From: Anthonomus grandis grandis
Lineage: Eukaryota > Arthropoda > Insecta > Coleoptera > Curculionidae
Direction: 5' to 3'
Length of the DNA stretch: 64,000 nt
Assembly (NCBI RefSeq): GCF_022605725.1
Contig: NC_065556.1
Coordinates: 9,548,001 to 9,612,000, forward strand
Made by a program: the position numbers and the translations under genes. How positions within the stretch are numbered: the first letter of the stretch is position 1; each line of letters starts with the position of its first letter. The notes under the pieces were generated by a model. The model ran no database searches and was not told the origin of the DNA. It worked only from the letters and a program-made list of their open reading frames with translations. Positions 57,301-64,000 of the stretch are shown in pieces.

Positions 57301-57999
57301 CTTTGTACCTATTACAGAAGATTTGTAAGAAATTTCGCTAATCTTGCAAAGCCTCTACATAAGCTCACGGAGGACAAAATGGTATTTAGTTGGTCAACAG
57401 ACTGTGAAGAAGCATTTCAATGGTTAAAAAGAGCACTATGCACATCTCCAATTTTAACATATCCGATTCCTGGACAATCTTTTATTTTGGATACCGATGC
57501 GAGTAATGTTGGAATTGGGGCCGTTCTATCACAAAAATATGAAGATGGCGAGCAAGTGATAGCTTATTTCAGTAAAACGTTATCAAAACCAGAAAGAAAC
57601 TATTGTGTCACCAGACGAGAACTATTGTCAGCAGTAAAAGCTATTGAACATTTCCATAAATATTTGTATGGTCAACGATTTATCCTTAGAACCGACCATG
57701 CTTCGTTGAAATGGCTGTTTCAGTTTAAAAACCCCGAAGGACAAATAGCAAGGTGGCTTCAACGATTACAAGAGTATGACTTTACAATAGAACATAGGAA
57801 AGGCGCATATCACCAAAATGCCGATGCTTTATCGAGAAGACCCTGTATTGAAACATGTCAACATTGTTTTAAAAAGGAATCAAAACAGCATCCAGAGATA
57901 TTTACTTGTAATCGTATTGGCCTTCACAGTTCTAAAGAGTGGGATGTAGCTAGTTTAATCAGTGTGACGACCCAGTATTTGGTCTTATTTACGAACTGA
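54368..57999 (+). pseudogene. Gypsy family A gag-pol: gag, protease, RT, RNase H
   Basis: The likely start ATG 54368 (METDKLMELLLRKFEEQK) hits a TAG at 54422; compared with copy 1 there are two extra bases near 54416. The main frame is open from 54412, with its first ATG at 54709 (1096 residues from there). It encodes a long charged coiled coil built from tandem repeats, capsid, a CCHC knuckle (CWNCNEEGHLKRQC, residues 291-304), protease (D364 in VVDTGSSHT), RT (CVDYRRL at 682, YLDD at 781-784) and RNase H (LDTDASN near 926, ending with ADALSRRP). Near 57962 a two-base surplus (GTGTG) shifts the frame, giving a stop after 57999. All catalytic motifs look intact. Confidence 0.93.
54421..54645 (+). 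repeat. In-frame tandem repeat in gag coiled coil
   Basis: Units of about 24-42 bp, of the type GACCGTAAACAGAAGGAAGA followed by ACAAGAAGAAC, repeat about six times and encode Glu/Arg/Lys/Gln-rich coiled coil. Copy 1 has a shorter version at 395-480, so repeat number varies between copies. Confidence 0.85.
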
Positions 58000-59261
58000 A
58001 ATCTCGAGAAATTTCAAAACCAGAATGGAAAGACATTTCTGACAAATCTCCAGAACTTAAAGCTTATTGGTCTCAATGGAATTCATTGGTTATAAAAGAT
58101 GGATTATTAAAAAGAGTCTGGGAGAGCGTAGATGGAAAAGAAAAGACATATCTGACAGTCCTTCCTCGAAAACGTATTCCGGAAGTCCTTGAAGCTGTTC
58201 ATGGCGGTGTCGGCGGAGGACATTTTGGAGTTAGTAAGACCTTGGCAAAAGTGAGAGAACGGTTTTACTGGCTGAACAGTCATCAAGATGTTGAACGCTG
58301 GTGCCGACAGTGTGAGCAGAGCTCGTCAAGCAAGGGCCCAAAAACCCGGACAAGAGGAAAGATGATGCAGTATCTTGTTGGTGCACCCTTTGAACGAATT
58401 GCCATAGACGTAGCAGGACCCTTTCCTACTAGTAGCTCCGGAAACCGATATGCTCTTGTTGCTATGGATTACTTTAGTAAGTGGCCCGAGGTTTATCCGA
58501 TTCCAAACCAAGAAGCAACGACAGTAGCTGAAGTGCTGTTCCAGAACTGGATTTGTCGATTTGGTGTACCCAGAGAGATACATTCAGACCAAGGAAGGAA
58601 CTTTGAGTCACAAATATTCCAACAAGTATGCCAGTTGCTGGGAATCAATAAGACCCGTACAACCCCACTACACCCTCAGTCTGATGGAATGGTTGAAAGA
58701 TTTAACCGCACATTTGAAACCTATTTAAGGATGGTAGTAAACTCTAAGCAAACTGACTGGGATACCTGTATACAACCATTCCTATTGGCATATCGTTCTT
58801 CTATCCACAAGTCAACTGGAAAAAGCCCGGCAAAAGTTGTCTACGGTGATGAACTTCGTTTACCTTTGGACATTATTACTGGAAGACCCCATAAGTCTGA
58901 AACCCTTGAGGAGTACGTTGACCATTTACAAGAGCGTTTACAAATTGTTCACGAACAAGCACGGGATAAACTTCATCTAGAAAGTAACAGAATGAAATCA
59001 CGTTATGACATAAAGGCAAATTCTACCGGTTTTAATCCTGGGGATAAAGTCTGGTTATACAATCCACGGAGGACGAAGGGCAAGTCACCAAAGCTCCAGA
59101 AGGATTGGGAAGGTCCATTCAATGTGGTCACCAGAATCAACGACGTGGTGTACCGTATCCAGCGACATCCGACAGCGAAGATGAAAATTGTAAACATCGT
59201 CCGGCTAGCGCCCTATCATGACTCAGGTGGTCCCATGTTTGATCGGGACGATCAAACTTGA
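57966..59261 (+). CDS. Gypsy family A integrase frame
   Basis: Open from 57966 in a frame different from gag-pol. No ATG is needed, because the family translates integrase as part of pol; a TTG at 58086 is the first near-cognate codon. Counting from there (391 residues), the zinc finger uses H39, H46, C73 and C76, and the core has D108 (IAIDVAGP), D168 (HSDQGRNF) and E204 (GMVERFNR), with 35 residues between the last two. The C-terminus has FNPGDKVWLYNPRR and a GPF module (WEGPFNVVTRI). It ends just before the polypurine tract. The core appears undamaged; only the frame break upstream disables it. Confidence 0.93.
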   Translation, partial: DDPVFGLIYELKSREISKPEWKDISDKSPELKAYWSQWNSLVIKDGLLKRVWESVDGKEKTYLTVLPRKRIPEVLEAVHGGVGGGHFGVSKTLAKVRERFYWLNSHQDVERWCRQCEQSSSSKGPKTRTRGKMMQYLVGAPFERIAIDVAGPFPTSSSGNRYALVAMDYFSKWPEVYPIPNQEATTVAEVLFQNWICRFGVPREIHSDQGRNFESQIFQQVCQLLGINKTRTTPLHPQSDGMVERFNRTFETYLRMVVNSKQTDWDTCIQPFLLAYRSSIHKSTGKSPAKVVYGDELRLPLDIITGRPHKSETLEEYVDHLQERLQIVHEQARDKLHLESNRMKSRYDIKANSTGFNPGDKVWLYNPRRTKGKSPKLQKDWEGPFNVVTRINDVVYRIQRHPTAKMKIVNIVRLAPYHDSGGPMFDRDDQT

Positions 59262-59272
59262 GAGGGGAGCAG
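59260..59272 (+). promoter_or_regulatory. Polypurine tract, gypsy family A copy 2
   Basis: GAGAGGGGAGCAG lies directly before the 3' LTR and overlaps the end of the integrase frame; it would prime plus-strand DNA synthesis. Confidence 0.9.
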
Positions 59273-59768
59273 TATTATGAAAATGTAAATACGTTAATTA
59301 TTCTGCTAGTTTTTGGACAATTTTGTTAGTATTCTGTAGTTAAAGTTGATTCGTAGGGTTTCTTTAGGGTTCTACTTACGTTTGGTTTATTATTTTCATC
59401 TATAGTGTTTAGTTTTTAAGTAGTTCATCTTATTTGAGAGCCCCATTTTGGCCCCAATTTAGGTTATTTAGGTTATATTATTGTAAATCCCTGTAGTTCT
59501 AATTTTCTAGAATTTGTATACTTGCTTGCTTTGACTGTCAGTATTCTCCTGAAATTATTGGTCTCTTTGGGCAAAAACAATGAAGATAATTCTAAATATT
59601 TCGAAACTGTTCCATCGGGTTTTAAAAAGGACGCGCTTCGTGACAAATCATTCAGTTTTAATTGTTTAGTCAGTTTTTACCTTGGAAACAATTAAACGAC
59701 AGTCAAAGCGAGTTAGGGTAGTGTTTTTTGACGTTGATAATAAAAGTGTGTTCCCGAATTTCGTTACA
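59273..59768 (+). repeat. 3' LTR, gypsy family A copy 2
   Basis: 496 bp, same length as the 5' LTR with six substitutions and no indels. The ATAT after it, then TAAGATTAAAT, continues the interrupted BEL1 LTR. Confidence 0.95.
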
Positions 59769-60123
59769 ATATTAAGATTAAATAATAAGACTTCAGATTA
59801 AATGAAATTTGATTTCCCGCCTTAATTTGGCCACGCCTTGCTACCATTTTGATTGGTCCATTTAGGCACGTCAAACTGTCAAGTTAGTTACAACAGTTTC
59901 CGTTGCCAAGCGAGAGGACGCTAGCTGATTTGTCAGAAGAATTTCTATCAATTTGTATGCAACCACCACTTCTCTATATATTTGTGTTCTGTGTCTCGAC
60001 CGTACAACGAGAATATACATACTTATACGTTTAAGTCATTATATTATATATTAACACTAAACATTTCTATTCGAAATATAATTAGTGACAATACAAGAAT
60101 TAGTGTGTCAATCCACTACACAA

Positions 60124-60429
60124 CAAAAGGTCTTTCAGCCCGATTCATAAATTTGATTAAACGACAAAAATCATTAAAATTCTATACGATTCATATACGA
60201 AATAAAAAGGACGAACGGTCGCGATTCTGAGAACATCGAGTTTGGTGCCAGAGTTCCCGTCAACAGCAGTGAGCGACAGTGCATACGTTCCAATATACTT
60301 ATATATTCGTTCAGTAAGTATTATTATTTTGATATAGTCCATATCACCAAAATGTGTCCGATTTACGTGGTTCAATATTTGATTTATTAATTCATTTTCG
60401 ATTTTTTAATAACTTTTACCAAAAAAAGG
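60124..60429 (+). pseudogene. BEL1 primer site, leader and start of gag (copy 2)
   Basis: AGGTCTTTCAGCCCGATTC at about 60128-60146 is the degraded primer site. The leader and first gag codons match the minus-strand copy up to CTTTTACCAAAA at about 60424. There the match ends, because BEL2 begins at 60430. In the other copy the next codons encode the BEL gag coiled region. Confidence 0.7.
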
Positions 60430-61188
60430 TGTTTCGTTCTCTCTTCTTTTAGTACTTTTTGCTAATTTTACTTATTTTTAGTTAACATAAGTTTTCTTTA
60501 AAGTTTAAGATATTTAATAATTAGTTCGGTAATACTTTGTTTATTTTGGTTTATTTACATTGATTTTGCATATAAAAGTTTACCCGGTATAACACACGCG
60601 TTTCTTAGTAAATTGTTAATATTTAAACTCGACCTATCTTACATTTCCTTATTCTCTTACTCCAATGTTCCTTCCATAAAGCCTTGCTCTTTTATCCTAC
60701 TTTACCTTATGGACCCCTCGGGGCGAGAGGAGTAAGCTATTTGACCGAGGTCATACGCCAAAAACTTAAAATACGGATCAGGTGTGCGATACCGGAGAGC
60801 AGTAGTACTACGGCAATTATTGAATCGGTACCTAAATCTCACGCGAGATAATACCGAAGTGCATCACGTCTTTGTCAATTTAATGAAAGTTGATTGGGGT
60901 GTTCCTTATATCAACATCCTTTACTTCATTTATTACTAGGGTAAGTCGAGTCATTCTTTTTCCTTTTACGTCAAATTGTGCCTCTTCTTATTTCGTTTCT
61001 ATTTTATTTCGCTCATTACATAATCACTAAGGGTGTGCGTCGAAAACAGAAGGATCACCTTATTTCAGTGTGACTGGAGCAGCGTCCCTATTTCTTTACA
61101 GTCTGGTCTTGATAACTTGATAAATAATTAAGATCGAAATAACCTTGATTTAAGTAATTAAACATATATTACAAACAGGCCCGAAACA
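60430..61188 (+). repeat. BEL2 5' LTR
   Basis: 759 bp, starting TGTTTCG and ending with its inverted form CGAAACA. After TT comes TGGTCCTTCGAGCCGGAT (61191-61208), the primer site typical of insect BEL/Pao elements. The 3' LTR is not in the window. A leader of about 330 bp follows to 61535. Confidence 0.8.
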
Positions 61189-61535
61189 TTTGGTCCTTCG
61201 AGCCGGATTCTGCAAAGGCACAACTGATTTAGGGGGATATTTTTTTGCGAAAGATTTACATTTTTAGTGATTTTTTACTCTTATATGCAAAATTTATGAT
61301 TGCGATTTTAGGTTAAAATTGCTTACTCATTTTACTACTTAATTCATCTTTCTACTGTACTTACTGCTACTTTACTATATTTACTTATTACTACTTACTT
61401 TGCTACTAATTTTAGTCAATTGCTGACTTATTTAGTCAATTTAATTTACTGCTATTGCCGAAATAATATTTAATAGATCTTGCTTTTTTTGAAATTTAAT
61501 CGAGTGGATTTTACCTAATTTATTACTTTGTTGAA

Positions 61536-62852
61536 ATGGCTCCGATTAATTCAGATACAAAAATTGCCACAGCCAAAGCTCTTAGACAAACCTCTTTAAA
61601 TCAATTAAATCATATACAAAAAATTGCTCTGGAAGCTAAGGCTGACGCTTCATTCCAAAATCAATTTAAAGTTAGTTTTCGTAATATAAAAAAAATCAAT
61701 AAAGATTTTGAAAAGCATCACAATTCTCTTCTAGCCTTGATAGCTGAAGACGAACGTCAATTATCTATTGAAAATTAGATTCAAACAAATTTTTTTGTAA
61801 AATCTCAAGAGGTTAAAACTATGTTTTTTGACATATTTGAAGCCCCATTAGAAGACTCGATGTCACCTTTTAATAGCACTTTTGCTCCTGCTGCTATAAC
61901 TAATATTGCGTCAGATCATTCATTAATTCCTAAAGTGAAATTACCTACCTTTTCCGGAGATATATCAGGTTTTCCTACTTTTCAACAAAGTTTTAATACT
62001 ATGGTACGTAATAATAGAGCCGTATCTACTATCGAAAAATTTAGTTTACTTCTCTCTTGTCTAAGCGGCCCACCACATGATTTAATTTCAGATATACCTA
62101 TACTTATACATGAAAATTATCTTAATCCTATACTACTATAATAGAGCGATATCAAAATCCTCGATTAAGAGCTTATAACCACTGGAAGGCTATTGAAAAC
62201 TGTCCTAAAGTTACCACAGAAAATGCAGAAACTCTGCGTAATCTAGTTGATACATTTACTAAACATATAGCTGCATTAAAGGTTATGAAATTGCCAACTA
62301 ATGAGTGGGATTTCATTTTGTGTTATATGATGCTTGATAGATTGGATTCTAACACTAGACGTGCATATGAATAGTCTCAGGGCACTAATGAAATTCCCAA
62401 GTATGAGTCGGTTAAAACTTTTGTCTTAAAACAATGTACAGCACTAAAATGTGCTACTAATGCTTTCTCTTCTGTTCCTGCTAGAAAAGGATTACCGAAT
62501 ATTTTGCCTGCTACCAAATCTAATTTTTCGAATAACCCTCGTAATGTAAATACCAACACCAGAAATAAAACATTTCATGTGCATAGTCAGTCTTCACCAA
62601 CTTGTTTTTTGTGCAAAGGCAAGCATATTATTTATCAATGTTCGACATTTTTAAGTAAAATTCCTGGTGAACGATATGATATATACGAACTATTAAGAAG
62701 CAGCGTGCTTGCATAAATTGCTTAGCAACGGCGCACACTGTGACACAGTGTACTTCTAAAAAACGGTGTCGCTATTGTAACCATGGTCATCACAGTCTCT
62801 TACATTTTCAAGATAATAATCAAATTGAAGAAAATCAAATACCTTCTACTTA
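61536..62852 (+). pseudogene. BEL2 gag (BEL/Pao), several breaks
   Basis: Starts at ATG 61536 (MAPINSDTKIATAKALRQTS) with a helical N-terminal region and a stop near 61777. The same reading then continues (FFDIFEAPLEDSM). The capsid-like part is VKLPTFSGDISGFPTFQQSF then FSLLLSCLSGPPHDLI; after a frame change near 62140 come LRAYNHWKAIENCPKV and a TAG near 62372. The zinc region is CFLCKGKHIIYQC, then, after a frame change near 62690, CINCLATAHTVTQCTSKKRC and CNHGHHSLLH. This Cys/His string is diagnostic of BEL/Pao gag. It ends at IPST, about 62852. No protease or RT follows before the LINE sequence. Confidence 0.88.
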
Positions 62853-63039
62853 GTTTACAGAGTTATCACTAATGCTTTTGAAAGGCCATCACATCGGCTA
62901 TCACCGAAATCACTTTGTGATATTTTATCATTATATATATCTACCACTCACTCTGCCTTAAAAATAGTATCAAAAACTATACCTTGTATGGATATAACAT
63001 GGAATAGTGGACCTCTGGAACACAACAAAACTTTTTTAG

Positions 63040-64000
63040 GCCAAACTCAGTCGGAGTCCATTTTGCTTTAGCCCTTTTAAATATTCAATCAGTCAGAAAT
63101 AAATCTGATGAACTCTCTTTATTTTTAGCATATGAAGATAACCCTGTCATTGTTGTTTTGACCGAACATTGGCTCAAACAGGGTGAAGCTTTTTTTATAG
63201 AAAGTTATGCTCTCGCATCCATCTATTCCCGTATTCAGTATAATCATGGTGGAACTTTGATATTAATAGAGAATAAGTTTTTAGAAAGATACAACTTTGT
63301 TGATATAACCAAGTTTGAGTATCTCCTGGAAGAAAAAACTTTTGAATTTTGCATTGTTTATTCTAAAGAATTAAATTTGTACATATTAGGCCTTTACAGG
63401 TCACCCTCGAGTAATTTTAGTAGTTTTATTGATAAGTTATATAACATTTTAAGCCAAATATCGGTAAATGGATCACTAATATTGACAGGTGACATTAATG
63501 TAATTTTTTGGACTGCAATAACTCTAACAATCATTTGTCAATACATTGAGTGCTGAAATCTTTTAATTTAAGTTTGCATGTTGACCAACCTACTCGCATC
63601 ACTGCTAATTCAGCATCTTTTAGATTATGTTTGCTCTACGCTCTGTGAAACGCAGGTTGCATGTAGAATTGTAAATGCCGGGTTGTCTGATCATGAGGCC
63701 GTATTATGTTCCTTTCTTCTAAGTGAAAAAAAGTGTACCTCAAGAAAAAAAAAGTGCGGAGGGTTGTTCACTAGAAAAAATTTCTGTAAGTTAAAAGAAT
63801 GTTGTAATTCAATAGACTGGAATGGTATCATACTTAACAACGGTGATCCTTTTGAGAGTTTCCATTCAACTTTAGTGGATGTTTTCGAGTCAACTTTCCT
63901 CATGGTGACAATTAGGGAAAACGTGGGAAAACGTGGAAACCCTTCTGTTTCTAATAGCACGGTGTCGGCCGAAACACTCAATCATTTTTTCCAGGGTGTT
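63040..64000 (+). pseudogene. LINE ORF2: AP-type endonuclease (runs off window)
   Basis: The frame reads LLNIQSVRNKSDELSLFLAY, VIVVLTEHWLK, HGGTLILI, YILGLYRSPSSNFSSFIDKL and SLILTGDINV, the exonuclease-endonuclease-phosphatase fold of APE-type non-LTR retrotransposons. A frameshift near 63505 breaks the D-x-N region; beyond it come DQPTRITANSASF, CSTLCETQVACRIVNAGLSD and HEAVLCSFLL, including the SDHEAV end of the endonuclease. The linker to RT continues to the window end with further frame changes. The family (Jockey, CR1 or other) cannot be set without the RT. Its left edge against BEL2 is between 62853 and 63040. Confidence 0.82.

Larger units (their letters stand above)
53801..59768 (+). 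mobile_element. Ty3/gypsy LTR retrotransposon, family A copy 2 (best preserved)
   Basis: 5968 bp with two 496-bp LTRs, a TGGTGTCAGAAG primer site, a gag-pol frame of 1096 codons, an integrase frame and a GAGAGGGGAGCAG polypurine tract. The likely target duplication is ATAT (53797-53800 and 59769-59772). The LTRs differ at six positions (about 98.8 percent identity). Two frame breaks, one at the start of gag and one before integrase, separate it from an intact element. Confidence 0.95.
52708..60123 (+). repeat. BEL1 LTR, second copy, split by gypsy family A
   Basis: 52708-53800 and 59773-60123 together match the reverse complement of the LTR at 38681-40131. The join at GATAT/TAAGATTAAAT corresponds to the uninterrupted GATATTACGATTAAAT of the other copy. 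A TATA-like CTATATATTTGTG lies near 59973. The LTR ends at CACAACA, just before the degraded primer site. Confidence 0.8.

Noticed and set aside
57960..57970. Programmed frameshift before family A integrase
   Set aside because: GTGTGACGAC looks like a simple two-base surplus rather than a slippery site, and copy 1 lacks this region, so there is no support from conservation.
59982..60230. Open frame also seen inverted at 38595-38822
   Set aside because: It lies in the BEL1 LTR and primer-site region; conservation follows from the repeat, not from coding.
60246..60264. TGGTGCCAGAGTTCCCGTC as a BEL1 primer site
   Set aside because: The sequence at about 60128 and its better-kept counterpart at 38658-38679 match the BEL2 primer site much more closely.

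Overview
The window is AT-rich eukaryotic DNA made almost wholly of transposable elements in various states of decay. The families present (Ty3/gypsy including an env-bearing errantivirus, BEL/Pao, Penelope-like, non-LTR LINE, piggyBac, PIF/Harbinger, IS630-Tc1-mariner, a hAT-type MITE and a P-like THAP element), together with spliceosomal introns, point to an insect, possibly a beetle. I recognise no intact host gene, no rRNA and no convincing tRNA gene. Identities rest on reading protein motifs and repeat ends by eye; no database search was run.

Layout. 1-4290: a decayed copy of gypsy family A, cut by the window start. 4291-6464: no gene recognised. 6465-15128: a CsRn1-like gypsy element (family B, minus strand; two 269-bp LTRs, TATT target duplication, tRNA-Trp-type primer site). 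Its reverse transcriptase is split by a 3.2-kb DNA element (9088-12294) with 23-bp terminal inverted repeats, an 8-bp target duplication and a decayed five-exon THAP/coiled-coil gene. 15265-16440: diverged tandem repeats. 16756-28569: a PIF/Harbinger element (TTA duplication) with convergent transposase and MADF-BESS genes; an 8.5-kb LTR retrotransposon (family C, 18564-27069, ACAT duplication) sits in the last codons of the MADF-BESS gene. 29054-29300: hAT-type MITE. 31300-32600: LINE and Penelope-like fragments, ending in a TA microsatellite. 32775-34247: piggyBac pseudogene. 34335-37512: a gypsy-type gag split by a 2.5-kb DNA transposon of an unassigned insect family. 37811-40131: a second Penelope-like fragment, then a BEL/Pao gag fragment and LTR (BEL1, minus strand). 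40144-42378: mariner-type element with about 305-bp inverted repeats, followed directly by a 621-bp MITE and a second mariner-type transposase (43204-44291). About 44650-51597: errantivirus with gag, pol and env but no recognisable 3' LTR; it abuts a LINE fragment. 52708-60429: an inverted second copy of the BEL1 LTR, leader and gag start, split by the best-preserved element, gypsy family A (53801-59768; 496-bp LTRs differing at six positions). 60430-62852: a second BEL/Pao element (BEL2) inserted in BEL1 gag. About 63040-64000: LINE endonuclease ORF running off the window.

How the parts relate. The order of insertion can be read from target duplications and split genes: P-like element into family B; family C into Harbinger; unassigned DNA transposon into gypsy gag; gypsy A and BEL2 into BEL1. 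The most unusual object is the THAP element. It has DNA-transposon ends and carries a spliced THAP plus coiled-coil gene, but shows no catalytic transposase domain that I can see, an architecture reminiscent of P-element repressors.
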